A stretch of DNA of 64,000 nucleotides from contig JAHDDL010000016.1 of the NCBI GenBank assembly GCA_020629415.1, positions 1-64,000 on the forward strand. The letters are read 5' to 3'. Numbering within the stretch: position 1 is the first letter of the stretch; the number at the start of each line of letters is the position of its first letter. Below are positions 19,201 to 27,862 of the stretch, in pieces. Origin of the DNA: Maribacter sp. GTDB taxonomy: Bacteria > Bacteroidota > Bacteroidia > Flavobacteriales > Flavobacteriaceae. The notes beneath the pieces were generated by a model that worked only from the letters and a program-made list of their open reading frames with translations, did not search any database and was not told the origin of the DNA. Both the position numbers and the translations under genes were made by a program.

Positions 19201-22200
19201 ATATTGAAAAAAACCATAAGATTTTTGAAGAGAGAATTATTACGTTAAATAACAATTCCCAAGCAATTACAGTACCTATAACCAAAAATGATTTGGGTGG
19301 TTTTGCTATTACGTACAGTTATTCATTCGCCAATCATTTTAAGGAGAGTACACTTAATTTAATGGTACCCTACCCGTCAAACAAGTTACAAATAGAGACA
19401 ACAACGTTCAGGGATAAAATAGCACCTGGTATTGATGAAACCTGGTCTTTTAAAGTCAAAGGACCTGCAGGTGATAAAGTGAGTGCAGAGCTATTGGCAA
19501 GCATGTATGATGCCTCTTTAGATCAATTTAAACCACACTCATGGTATTTTAATCCTATCAACCAGCATTACTATTATTCTCGTAGAAGAACTAGCGCATA
19601 TAAAAGTTTTGCTACGGTTGATTTTAGAACATTTTCTCACAATATCAATTTGGACTACCCAAGCCTTGGCTTCGACATTTTTAATTTATTTAATCTAGAT
19701 TTTAATTCACCTGCATGGCGTCAATCTCGATCTAGGTATCAAAAATCAAGTACATTAATGAGCAATGCCATGGTGGCAGATGATGCTCTTTTAGAAGAAG
19801 TAGTTACGGTTGGTTATGGAACTACCAAAAAAGAAAATGAGTTATCCGGTGCTGTTGCAGATGTTGAAACTAACGAAACGTTACCTGAACCCGATACAGA
19901 TAAGCTAGATTTTGGGTCGGTCACTATACGCAAGAACCTACAGGAAACAGCATTTTTCTTCCCTACGCTAAAAACAGATAAAGAAGGAAACGTTTCTTTC
20001 AACTTCACTACACCCGAGGCTTTGACCAGATGGAATGTACAGCTCCTGGCACATACCAAAGAATTGGAGAGCACAATTACCGATTTAACTACGACAACCC
20101 AGAAAGAGTTGATGGTAACACCAAATGCACCACGCTTCTTAAGACAAGGAGATGAAATAACCATAAGTAGCAAAATTGCCAACCTTACAGAAAAACTACT
20201 TTCCGGGCATGCAAAATTAGAACTGACCGATGCGGTAACAGGTAAGGATATTTCAAAACAGCTATTGATGGCTGCCGATACAGTAGGCACCAATTCTTTT
20301 GAAGTTGATGCTATGGGGAATACACAAGTATCCTGGGCACTAAAAATTCCTGACGGCTTACAATCCGTTCAGTACAAAATTATTGCAAAAGCCGGTGATT
20401 TCTCCGATGGCGAACAGAATATGTTACCGATTTTATCTAACAGGTCTTTGGTAACGGAAACATTACCCATGTGGATTGGTAGTAACCAGACCAAAACCTT
20501 TACGTTAGACAAATTGAAGAACACCTCATCGTCAACGTTAAATCATCATAAGTTAACTTTAGAGATGACTTCTAACCCTGCTTGGTATGCAGTACAGGCG
20601 CTACCCTATTTAATGGAGTATCCGTATGATTGTAACGAACAGACCTTCTCTAGATATTACGCGAATACATTGGCAAGCCACATTGCCAACAGTACTCCAA
20701 GAATTCGTGAAGTATTCGATCAATGGGCAAATTCAGATGCTTTGATGAGCAATTTAGAAAAGAACGAAGAACTGAAATCCCTATTAATTCAAGAAACACC
20801 TTGGTTGAGAGACGCCCAGTCAGAAACCGAACAAAAGAAAAGAATTGGTATATTGTTCAATTTGAACAAGATGAAAAATGAGCAGCAATCAGCATTGAAC
20901 AAACTTGTGCAAAATCAGAATGCAAACGGAGCTTGGTCATGGTTCAATGGCGGACCGGACAACCGTTTCATTACCCAACACATTATTACTGGAATGGGAC
21001 ATTTGAACAAATTAACAGATTCAGAAGATAGTGACCCTAATGATATATCAATTTTATTCAACTCCAAATCTGTAGCGATTGAGAATGCCATTGATTTTTT
21101 GGATAGGGAATTTGTAGCTGAATACGAACAAATGAAGAAATACACTTCTAATATCAATAATGATAATTTAAGTACTCATCAAGTACACTACCTATACATG
21201 CGCAGCTTTTTTAAGGATATTAAAACCTCTAAAAAAGTAGATGAGATAACCGCGTATTATATAAAGCAAGCGCAGAAATATTGGACAAAGAGAAGCTTGT
21301 ATACTCAAGGAATGTTAGCATTGGTTCTACATAGAAACAATGATGCAAACACATCTACCAAGATTCTACGTGCTTTAGAAGAAAATAGTATTACTAGTGA
21401 TGAATTGGGCATGTACTGGAAAGGCAATACCAGCTCATGGTTTTGGTACCAAGCGCCCATTGAAACACAAGCGCTGTTAATTGAAGCATTTTCCGAAATT
21501 CGCCCTACGGATGTTGAAACCATAGACAACCTTAAAATTTGGTTGCTTAAAAACAAACAGACCAACCAATGGAGCACTACTAAAGCTACCACAGAAGCAG
21601 TATATGCGTTACTACTTCAGGGTAGTGAATGGCTATCCGTTACAGATGCTGTAGATGTTCTAATTGGAGGAGAAAAGATAGACCATTCCAGTTTAGAGGA
21701 TGTAAAGGTCGAAGCTGGTACAGGTTACTTTAAAACGTCATGGAATACTGCTGAGATTTCTCCTAAAATGGGTGATGTGCAAATCAGTAAAAAAGGCAAC
21801 GGTATTGCCTGGGGAGCTTTGTACTGGCAGTATTTTGAGGACTTAGACAAAATTACAAGCGCTGAGACCCCATTAAATCTAAAGAAGAAAATCTTCTTAA
21901 AAAAGAATACCGATAGTGGCGAGGAAATTTCTGAAATAACGGATAAAACTACTTTAAAGGTGGGAGATTTGGTTAAAATAAGAATAGAATTAAGAGCGGA
22001 TAGAGACATGGAGTTTGTACATATGAAAGATATGCGAGCTGCCGGTTTTGAGCCAGTAAACATAATTTCCAGATACAAATGGCAAGACGGACTTGGGTAT
22101 TACGAAAGCACAAAAGATGCTAGCACCAATTTCTTCTTTGACTATTTACGTAAAGGAGTTTATGTATTTGAATATGATGTTCGTGTAAATAATGCTGGCG

Positions 22201-22292
22201 ATTTTAGCAATGGTATTACTACAATTGAAAGTATGTATGCACCGGAGTTTAGTAGTCATAGCGATGGAGTTCGTGTTTCGGTGAACAACTAA
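16203..22292 (+). CDS. Alpha-2-macroglobulin family protein with thioester motif
   Basis: Starting at 16203 (ATGATG; 16206 is equally possible), 2029 residues with a signal peptide ending GNAQ. An N-terminal helical region is followed by macroglobulin domains; DRSIYRPGQPVYFKGI near residue 590 is the MG2 hallmark. The A2M domain carries ALTRWNVQLLAH, and the thioester motif CNEQ starts at C1477 in YPYDCNEQTFSRYY, so covalent trapping of proteases is plausible. Bacterial homologues are thought to protect the periplasm or cell surface. Unusually, residues 1196-1221 carry a SusC/RagA-like signature (EEVVTVGYGTTKKENELSGAV) between the bait-like part and the A2M domain. No penicillin-binding protein 1C gene, its frequent partner, is adjacent. 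Transcription should stop at the 22414-22440 hairpin. Confidence 0.93.
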   Translation: MMKKLHLILILFMSVHFGNAQEPDSYDLLWNEVIDLEKENLSKSALKQTKAIFTKAKKEGNKIQLIKALLYKSSFIKLLEEDAELAIVKDFKSEIEVADEPTKQILHSHLATLYWQYFQHNRFRFYNRTRTGKKIDPVDFRTWDLDTLLEEIDYHFTASLQNASATQKLPISNFDDILYEDKTNRNFRPTLFDLLAHTALKFYTTSEHSINQPATVFEIDDKAVLCEAYTANFLNIDHNKNISFKSKALTIYQQLVAFHFTNPDISPLVLIDIERLRFIHKNAIFDNKDDLYLEVLKNSAEHIKHSPLSGLYTYEIALQHQQEGRTYTSEGNAEEQWELVKTVSLCDDIIARFPKSLAAKKCEVLKKEIQDYNVQLTAEKYIPKNTISRLLVTYKNVERLHLKAYKINRNQLLKLEKTYPDIERKTIIKKLPIAKTWSVDLKNEKDYQRHNTEVIVPALENGNYILTAESSDEKKDVFSYTTIQVTNIAVVESNMNSQQQYQIIDRNNGNPISDAEVNLNYRINYKDGQKQSTYRTNKTGFVTVQNKKENWNNINITVKTKNDKANFGEYYVDRNYSQNDKGINYTCFLFTDRSIYRPGQPVYFKGIAISQENDVSNVLTNTSINVILRDVNGQQIETLTLVSNEYGSVSGEFILPNSGLTGQFSIHATSDTYALNGYASISVEEYKRPKFETNFEPITDTYKVNDSVTVTGTATAYAGSNISNAKVVYRVKRMVSVPRWHYWIKPYFNGSSQEIVHGETETDATGNYKISFKAIPDHTVDKENMPTFTYEVTADVTDINGETHSTTTTVKVGYHALNVRLLVPEILDKSLKNTSFNIISNNLNGQSVAATGDVKLYKLQAPDYVIRPRPWAAPDYAGFSKEEFKKVYPHDAYENEDNSSNWKKGKMVWQSTFDTEKSNEFGFGKTKNWASGKYRMELFSKDKFGQEVKDIAIFSITGNERSLADNQLFHVKTDKEQYAIGDMAKITFFSSAKNLNITVHIEKNHKIFEERIITLNNNSQAITVPITKNDLGGFAITYSYSFANHFKESTLNLMVPYPSNKLQIETTTFRDKIAPGIDETWSFKVKGPAGDKVSAELLASMYDASLDQFKPHSWYFNPINQHYYYSRRRTSAYKSFATVDFRTFSHNINLDYPSLGFDIFNLFNLDFNSPAWRQSRSRYQKSSTLMSNAMVADDALLEEVVTVGYGTTKKENELSGAVADVETNETLPEPDTDKLDFGSVTIRKNLQETAFFFPTLKTDKEGNVSFNFTTPEALTRWNVQLLAHTKELESTITDLTTTTQKELMVTPNAPRFLRQGDEITISSKIANLTEKLLSGHAKLELTDAVTGKDISKQLLMAADTVGTNSFEVDAMGNTQVSWALKIPDGLQSVQYKIIAKAGDFSDGEQNMLPILSNRSLVTETLPMWIGSNQTKTFTLDKLKNTSSSTLNHHKLTLEMTSNPAWYAVQALPYLMEYPYDCNEQTFSRYYANTLASHIANSTPRIREVFDQWANSDALMSNLEKNEELKSLLIQETPWLRDAQSETEQKKRIGILFNLNKMKNEQQSALNKLVQNQNANGAWSWFNGGPDNRFITQHIITGMGHLNKLTDSEDSDPNDISILFNSKSVAIENAIDFLDREFVAEYEQMKKYTSNINNDNLSTHQVHYLYMRSFFKDIKTSKKVDEITAYYIKQAQKYWTKRSLYTQGMLALVLHRNNDANTSTKILRALEENSITSDELGMYWKGNTSSWFWYQAPIETQALLIEAFSEIRPTDVETIDNLKIWLLKNKQTNQWSTTKATTEAVYALLLQGSEWLSVTDAVDVLIGGEKIDHSSLEDVKVEAGTGYFKTSWNTAEISPKMGDVQISKKGNGIAWGALYWQYFEDLDKITSAETPLNLKKKIFLKKNTDSGEEISEITDKTTLKVGDLVKIRIELRADRDMEFVHMKDMRAAGFEPVNIISRYKWQDGLGYYESTKDASTNFFFDYLRKGVYVFEYDVRVNNAGDFSNGITTIESMYAPEFSSHSDGVRVSVNN

Positions 22293-22413
22293 TTTAATTA
22301 CGAACAGTGTGAAGTAATCTGTTTATGAACTGACTAAAACTTACTCGTAACCAACAACAGACAGTTTGCTACGTCGCGAAAAATGCTCCTCGTAAGGACG
22401 AAATAGCACAAAA

Positions 22414-22440
22414 AAAAGGCGCTACAATGTAGCGCCTTTT
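22414..22440. terminator. Bidirectional intrinsic terminator after the macroglobulin gene
   Basis: A 12-bp stem AAAAGGCGCTAC (22414-22425) pairs with GTAGCGCCTTTT (22429-22440) over a 3-base loop. The A-run and T-run flanks serve both the plus-strand macroglobulin and the minus-strand M13 peptidase. Confidence 0.9.
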
Positions 22441-22462
22441 CCGTCTTTTACTAAAATATAGC

Positions 22463-24511
22463 TTACCAAATATGAACTCTCTTTTCAGGAGCTAGGTACA
22501 TGTCATCACCTTCTTTGATATCAAAAGCATCATAAAACGCTTGAATGTTCAATAAAGGTTGTGTAGCCCTAACCATACCAGGAGAATGCGGATCGGTTTT
22601 GATCTGTGTTCTTAAAGCCTCATCTCTACTTTTGGTTCTCCAAACCGTAGCCCAAGACATAAAGAAACGCTGCTCTGCCGTAAAACCATCAATATCTTCA
22701 GGACGTCCATTTTCAGCATAGTATTTCTGTAATCCGTCATAAGCACCTAGCAATCCGCCTAAGTCACCGATGTTTTCACCTAAGGTGAATTTACCATTTA
22801 CATATACTTCTGGTAATACCATTACACTATCATATTGAACGGCCAAAGCATCTGCTCTTTCTGTAAAAGCGGCCAAATCAGCATCTGTCCACCAATTCTT
22901 AAGATTTCCGTCGGCATCAAAACGAGAACCGCTATCATCAAAAGCATGGGAAATCTCGTGTCCTATAACTGCACCAATACCACCATAATTAACAGCTTCA
23001 TCAGCAGTATAGTTATAAAAAGGAGGTTGTAATATAGCTGCAGGAAAAACGATTTCATTGTTCAACGGATTAAAATATGCATTCACAGTCTGTGGAGACA
23101 TTCCCCATTCCGTTTTGTCTACAGGCTCACCAATTTCAGAATAGTTCTTTAACTCTCCCCATTTGTTAACCGCAGTCATATTATCAAAATAAGACTTTTC
23201 GGCAGAAACTTCCATGGTAGAATAATCTTCCCATTTGTCCGGGTACGCAATCTTAACGGTGAACTTGTCCAACTTTTCTATCGCCTTTGTTTTTGTAGAA
23301 TCGCTCATCCAATCTAAAACAGAAATACGCTCTTTAAAAGCATCTATAACATTGGCTATCATTAGCTCCGCTTTCGCCTTGGCTTCTGGCGGGAATTTGG
23401 CGTCTACGTATAGCTGCCCTAAAGCTTCACCAACAGTACCGTTTACGGTTGCCAATGCACGCTCGTCCGCTGGGCGTTGTTCTTTAGCCCCTCTAAGGTA
23501 TTTACTGTAAAATTCCCAGTTTGCGGTTTCAATTTCGGTAGTCAATTTACCCGCGGCACTATTGAAAGTATCCCATCTAACCAAAGTTTTGATATCCTCT
23601 ATGGGTGTAGTTTTCAAGAACTTGTCCAAGGCCTCCGTATATCTTAATTGAGTAACCAACAGGGTGTCAAATTTTTTAGTAATACCTAAATCAGCTATAA
23701 GTTTTTTCATATCTATAGTAGACATCATCTTATCAACCTCATCAATCGTCCTAGGGTTGTTATAATTTCTAGCATCCCTACGTTCCACTTTGTTCAAACG
23801 AGGTTCCGCCAATTGAGTTTCCAAAGCCAAAATTTTGTCAGCAGCCTTTGTTGCATCAGCTTCGGAATCACCTAATTTCTGCAACATTTTAGAAATATGC
23901 TTCTTGTATTCTTCACGTATTTCAATAGACTTTTCATCTTCCTCCAAATAGAAATCACGATCCGGCAATCCCAATCCGTTTGCACCTAAATACACGGCAT
24001 TCATGCTGCTGTTATTCAAATCTGCACCGGCACCAATATTAAGAAAAGGAGAAGACACAGCTGCATTTGTAGCCAATACCGTTTGTAGATCATTTAGATT
24101 CTTTACACCTGCTATAGCTTCAAAAGCTGAATTTAAAGGCGTAATACCAGCTTTGTTCCTAGCAGTAGTATCTAATTTTGAATCAAAAATTGCCAAAGCT
24201 TTCGCTTGGTCCGTATCTGACGCGTAGTTTCCGCTTTCTTTGGCAGTTGCCAATATTTTCAACACATCGTCATCGGTAGACTTACGAAGTACGCTGAAAC
24301 CGCCCCAACTGGTTCTATCATCAGGTATTTCGGTAAACTTCATCCAGTTACCGTTTACATAGTTATAGAAATCTGACTTAGGGTTTTGGGTAGTATCCAT
24401 ATTCGCAAGAACAATACCGGGAATTTTTTCTACTTCAGCAGTAGGTTTAGCCTCTTCTTTACATGAAGCCAGGGCTACCAAACCGGCAGCGAATAAATAA
24501 ACTTTTTTCAT
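22463..24511 (-). CDS. M13 family metallopeptidase lipoprotein (PepO/neprilysin-like)
   Basis: This 682-residue protein has a signal sequence ending ALASC (Cys17), so it is a lipoprotein of the periplasm or surface. Residues 44-430 form the M13 N-terminal domain (PKSDFYNYVNGNWMK). The catalytic domain has the substrate motif NAYFNPLNNEIVFPAAILQPPF, the zinc motif HEISH at 518-522, and GENIGDLGG with the third ligand Glu. It ends in RVHIW, the usual M13 C-terminal tryptophan. It should cut oligopeptides up to about 40 residues. An upstream TATTTTTG (24568-24575, minus) is a plausible -7 element. Not clearly in an operon. Confidence 0.95.
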   Translation of the reverse strand: MKKVYLFAAGLVALASCKEEAKPTAEVEKIPGIVLANMDTTQNPKSDFYNYVNGNWMKFTEIPDDRTSWGGFSVLRKSTDDDVLKILATAKESGNYASDTDQAKALAIFDSKLDTTARNKAGITPLNSAFEAIAGVKNLNDLQTVLATNAAVSSPFLNIGAGADLNNSSMNAVYLGANGLGLPDRDFYLEEDEKSIEIREEYKKHISKMLQKLGDSEADATKAADKILALETQLAEPRLNKVERRDARNYNNPRTIDEVDKMMSTIDMKKLIADLGITKKFDTLLVTQLRYTEALDKFLKTTPIEDIKTLVRWDTFNSAAGKLTTEIETANWEFYSKYLRGAKEQRPADERALATVNGTVGEALGQLYVDAKFPPEAKAKAELMIANVIDAFKERISVLDWMSDSTKTKAIEKLDKFTVKIAYPDKWEDYSTMEVSAEKSYFDNMTAVNKWGELKNYSEIGEPVDKTEWGMSPQTVNAYFNPLNNEIVFPAAILQPPFYNYTADEAVNYGGIGAVIGHEISHAFDDSGSRFDADGNLKNWWTDADLAAFTERADALAVQYDSVMVLPEVYVNGKFTLGENIGDLGGLLGAYDGLQKYYAENGRPEDIDGFTAEQRFFMSWATVWRTKSRDEALRTQIKTDPHSPGMVRATQPLLNIQAFYDAFDIKEGDDMYLAPEKRVHIW

Positions 24512-24567
24512 TTGTGAGTTAGTTTTAAACGTATTGCCCTATAGGACGCCCGCTTTGAGATTTGTTA

Positions 24568-24593
24568 CAAAAATAACAGGATTTTATTTTCAA
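24568..24593 (-). promoter_or_regulatory. Candidate Bacteroidota promoter for the M13 peptidase
   Basis: On the minus strand TTG (24591-24593) and TATTTTTG (24568-24575) are separated by 15 bp, matching TTG/TAnnTTTG but with shorter spacing than the usual 17-21. It is 57 bp upstream of the ATG. Confidence 0.35.
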
Positions 24594-24768
24594 TAGGTTT
24601 ATTTCACTATCAATTTACAAGATTAACATTTGACAATAAGCTATTTACAAGAACTAAAATCATAACAAAATCTTGTTAACTCATTGAAAGTAGTACTTTA
24701 CTCATTCTCTATTTTATACAACTGGTATCCGTAATACTTTAGAACCATAGATATAAAACCATAACAAT

Positions 24769-25500
24769 ATGAGAAGCACATTAACAATTTCCGTAAAAGA
24801 ACCTTGCAAAGAAAAATTTAGTAATTTTAGTAAAACCGAAAAGGGAGGTTTTTGCAAAAGTTGTGAAAAGGAAGTAATTGATTTTACCAATTTCTCTGAT
24901 AAGGAGCTTATCAATTATTTAAACCATGGTAACAAAAAAGCCTGCGGTATGTTCAAGGCATCACAATTAAAAACATATGAAACCAATTCTTTACACACTA
25001 TGAACAATTCTATATTACCCAAAGGAATGGCAATGATGGGTTTTTCTTTGTTGGCACTTTGTGCCACTGACGTAAAGGGTCAAGAAACCGCAAGTTTAGA
25101 CCCACCAATTGAATTAGTGTCTTCATTGGAAGGTGTTGTAGGCAAAATACAAGTAGTACAAGAAAAATACACATTAACAGGCACCATTGTTGATGAGGCA
25201 AATGAACCTTTACCTGGCGTAAACGTAGTTTTAAAAGGCACTACCATTGGTACACAAACAGATTTTGATGGTAAATTTGAATTTCCACAACAACTAGAAG
25301 TAAATGATATTTTGGTGTTTAGCTTTATAGGATATGAAACCAAAACCTACCAAGTAGCGGCAAGCACAAATTCTAACATAGACATTAGCCTAGCATTTGA
25401 CACTTATGATGTTGAACTAATGGGCGAAATTGTAATCGTTGGTGCTTATAAAAGCAAAAGAAACATCTTTCAGAAAATAGGGGACATCTTTAAAAAATGA
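24769..25500 (+). CDS. Membrane protein with N-terminal Cys-rich module and carboxypeptidase-regulatory-like domain
   Basis: This is a 243-residue protein. Residues 1-65 form a Bacteroidota-specific module with C13, C29, C32 and C59 (EPCKEKFSNF, GGFCKSCEKEVIDFTNFS, KACGMFKASQL), possibly metal-binding. A hydrophobic segment at about 80-100 (KGMAMMGFSLLALCATDVKG) probably crosses the membrane. The outer part (about 130-215) is a carboxypeptidase-regulatory-like beta-sandwich (YTLTGTIVDEANEPLPGV, KGTTIGTQTDFDGKFEFP), similar to the plug-side domain of TonB-dependent receptors. It overlaps the transglutaminase gene by 4 bp (ATGA), so the two are translationally coupled and probably work together. 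Role unknown. Confidence 0.82.
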   Translation: MRSTLTISVKEPCKEKFSNFSKTEKGGFCKSCEKEVIDFTNFSDKELINYLNHGNKKACGMFKASQLKTYETNSLHTMNNSILPKGMAMMGFSLLALCATDVKGQETASLDPPIELVSSLEGVVGKIQVVQEKYTLTGTIVDEANEPLPGVNVVLKGTTIGTQTDFDGKFEFPQQLEVNDILVFSFIGYETKTYQVAASTNSNIDISLAFDTYDVELMGEIVIVGAYKSKRNIFQKIGDIFKK

Positions 25501-26504
25501 GAATTTCCTTTTTTACGATTTTGTTCTTTTTTTATATAACAAGCTTCGCCCAACGTGAAGATTTTCAAGAAATAGATTTTATACAGGCCGATAGCATTGC
25601 TGATTATTATAAAGATGCAAGCCTTAAAAATTTACCGGTGCTCACCCATAATTTAACAGTCTCATTAAAGACCGATGTTGAAAAATTCAGGGCAATTTAT
25701 ACCTGGATCTGCGCTAACATTGCCAATGATTATTCTTCATACTTAAAAATTAGCAACAAAAGAAAAAGACTTGCCAAAGATCGAGACGCTTTTTTAGATT
25801 GGAATATGAGCGTTACACCAAAAATGTTCAAAAGCTTATTAAAAGACCGAAAAACGGCTTGTACGGGCTATGCCTACTTGGTAAAAGAAATGGCAAACCT
25901 TGCAGGGTTTGAATGTGATATTATTGATGGCTATGGACGTACACCTACTTTAGTATTAAAAGAAGATAGTACACCAAATCATTCTTGGAATAGGATAAAA
26001 ATAAATGACAAATGGTATCTGTGCGATGCTACTTGGTCTGCAGGAGAAACTATTGTTGTAAACGGCACACCCTACTTTCAACCAGACTATTTCGATGGTT
26101 ATTTTTTAGCTGACCCAGAGTTATTTGCAAAAAATCATTTCCCTTTGAAAAAAGAAAATGAACAATATCTAAAAACTGAAGCATTTAAGACCTACTTGGC
26201 AGGACCGGTGGTTTATAAAGAAGCATTTTTAGCTCCTATAATTCCCATTTCACCAACTAAAATGCTTCATAATATAGAAAAAGGAACATCATTAACATTT
26301 ACCATTAAAGTACCAACAGAATTTTACGGAGAAGTTCAGTTATTATTCAATAGAGGAGGTAATCAAAGAAAAGCTGATCCAGTTGTGCAAAGGAAAGCAA
26401 ATGAAATAAGTCTGGTACAACTCTTTGAAAAGAAAGGTTTATACGATGTTCATTTTTCGGTCAACGAACAACTGATCGCTACCTATGTGATTAAGGTAAA
26501 ATAA
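25497..26504 (+). CDS. Secreted transglutaminase-like cysteine protein
   Basis: This is a 335-residue protein. Residues 3-18 are a hydrophobic signal sequence ending SFAQ. The central transglutaminase-like fold has the catalytic triad order Cys (KTACTGYAYLVKEM), His (NHSWNRIKI) and Asp (LCDATWSAG). Members act as proteases, peptidoglycan or amide-cutting enzymes, or cross-linkers; the substrate cannot be told here. A C-terminal beta domain follows (about 245-335). It starts inside the last codons of the regulatory-domain gene (4-bp overlap) and ends 2 bp from the convergent DUF4136 gene, with no terminator in between. Confidence 0.85.
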   Translation: MRISFFTILFFFYITSFAQREDFQEIDFIQADSIADYYKDASLKNLPVLTHNLTVSLKTDVEKFRAIYTWICANIANDYSSYLKISNKRKRLAKDRDAFLDWNMSVTPKMFKSLLKDRKTACTGYAYLVKEMANLAGFECDIIDGYGRTPTLVLKEDSTPNHSWNRIKINDKWYLCDATWSAGETIVVNGTPYFQPDYFDGYFLADPELFAKNHFPLKKENEQYLKTEAFKTYLAGPVVYKEAFLAPIIPISPTKMLHNIEKGTSLTFTIKVPTEFYGEVQLLFNRGGNQRKADPVVQRKANEISLVQLFEKKGLYDVHFSVNEQLIATYVIKVK

Positions 26505-26506
26505 AA

Positions 26507-27028
26507 TTATTGTGGCGGATACTTGCTAAATATCTTATCAACAACTGCCTGTAGCTTTTCCGATTTTTCTTGAGGTGTATCTCCTTCACGAAACGGACTC
26601 TCGCTAATGGCTTGCCAGATAAGCATATCTTTGTTACTGTCAACAAAATCTATCTGTAGCTGCCTTGTCATTTTTGGACCGCCTACGGGAATACCAATGG
26701 ACACTCCCCCACCAATACCACGGTTACCACCACCAAGTCCTACACCAACATTACTGCCACTAGCCTGATCTCTGTAAACAGTGCTTTTAATATTAATGAA
26801 CATATCTGGTTCTTCTGCGAACATAAAACCTTTTTCACCTAAGGTAGCATCTAAAGCATCCATCAATCTTTTTTCGTCCAATTCACTTAGCCCGGTCTCC
26901 ATATCACTAAAATAGTTATATGTAGCATAAGACGTAAAATCGGTTTGGTCATCATAATCATAATTGACCCTTGCCGCACCGCAAGAAGCCAAAACGACCA
27001 AGACCATACTAAGAAGAAAAGTTCTCAT
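26507..27028 (-). CDS. DUF4136 family lipoprotein
   Basis: This 173-residue protein has a signal sequence ending VLASC (Cys16). It shows the DUF4136 pattern: VNYDYDDQTDFTSYATYNYF near the N-terminus, a glycine-rich central loop (GVGLGGGNRGIGGGVSIGIPVGG), and LQIDFVDSNKDMLIWQAISESPF near the C-terminus. Such proteins are small outer-membrane-associated lipoproteins of unknown function found widely in Bacteroidota. It is transcribed leftward, convergent with the transglutaminase gene by 2 bp, and is preceded by a terminator for the upstream obgE operon, so it has its own promoter. Confidence 0.87.
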   Translation of the reverse strand: MRTFLLSMVLVVLASCGAARVNYDYDDQTDFTSYATYNYFSDMETGLSELDEKRLMDALDATLGEKGFMFAEEPDMFINIKSTVYRDQASGSNVGVGLGGGNRGIGGGVSIGIPVGGPKMTRQLQIDFVDSNKDMLIWQAISESPFREGDTPQEKSEKLQAVVDKIFSKYPPQ

Positions 27029-27108
27029 ATAAATGTATTTTCTTAAAATTAAAGAAATTAAAAGATTATTATATGATTTTATAAAGGTATTCGACTAAAT
27101 GTGAACCC

Positions 27109-27129
27109 AAAAAAGGCCTTAGTGACCTT
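27109..27129 (-). terminator. Intrinsic terminator after the ion-channel gene
   Basis: On the minus strand AAGGTC and GGCCTT form a 6-bp stem (with one G-T pair) over a 5-base loop, followed by six T (plus-strand A-run 27109-27114). It would end the adk-obgE-channel transcript. Confidence 0.55.
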
Positions 27130-27145
27130 ATCTCTGCAAAAAATG

Positions 27146-27856
27146 TTATTCATCTTCCTTTTTATCTACGGATTTTGTTAAGGCAGAAGAAATAATTCCT
27201 GTAGGAATAGCTACGATACCTAGACCGATCATGAGAATAAAGAACGTAAATACCTTACCGCCTACCGTAATAGGGTAAACATCTCCATACCCCACAGTTG
27301 TAAGTGTTATTATTGCCCACCAAAGACTGTCAAAAATTGAAGAAAAATTTTCTGGTTGCACTTCATTTTCAAAATAGTAGATACCAACGGCAGAAAAGTA
27401 AATTAAAATCAGCGTGACTATTAGGAACAGTAATATCTCTTCTTTTGCTAATGCTATAGCCTTTGTAAAATGGTTAATGGCCCTATTGTACCGCATTAAT
27501 TTTAAAATACGGAACAATCTTAAAAACCTAAGTGCCCTTAATGATCTTAAATCTATACCCAATGCCAAATAAAAAGGGAGTATGGCCAATAAATCAATAA
27601 TACCATAAAAGCTGAAAACAAATTTTAATTTGTGATCGGCCACATAAATTCTCAGTAAATATTCTATTGAAAAAACGAGTACACAAAAAACCTCTATTAT
27701 TCTTAATATTTTTCGGGTTGAGGTATCTAAATCTGGAATAGTCTCATAAGAAAAGGAGATAATGGAAATAAATATTAAAGCTTGTATAAAATAGGCAAAT
27801 ACCCTGCTCTCTCTATTATCATTAATTTCAACAATATTTTTGAGATACTGTTTCAT
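27146..27856 (-). CDS. Voltage-gated-type potassium ion channel
   Basis: This is a 236-residue inner-membrane protein with six predicted helices. The positively charged S4 has LRSLRALRFLRLFRILKLMRY with Arg every third position, and the pore has the selectivity filter TTVGYGD before PITVGGKVFTF. These show a 6TM K+ channel of the voltage-sensor class. Its role is potassium flux or membrane potential control. The start lies 6 bp after the obgE stop, suggesting it is the last gene of that operon, although no functional link is known. It is followed by the minus-strand terminator at 27109-27129. Confidence 0.92.
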   Translation of the reverse strand: MKQYLKNIVEINDNRESRVFAYFIQALIFISIISFSYETIPDLDTSTRKILRIIEVFCVLVFSIEYLLRIYVADHKLKFVFSFYGIIDLLAILPFYLALGIDLRSLRALRFLRLFRILKLMRYNRAINHFTKAIALAKEEILLFLIVTLILIYFSAVGIYYFENEVQPENFSSIFDSLWWAIITLTTVGYGDVYPITVGGKVFTFFILMIGLGIVAIPTGIISSALTKSVDKKEDE

Positions 27857-27862
27857 TAACCA

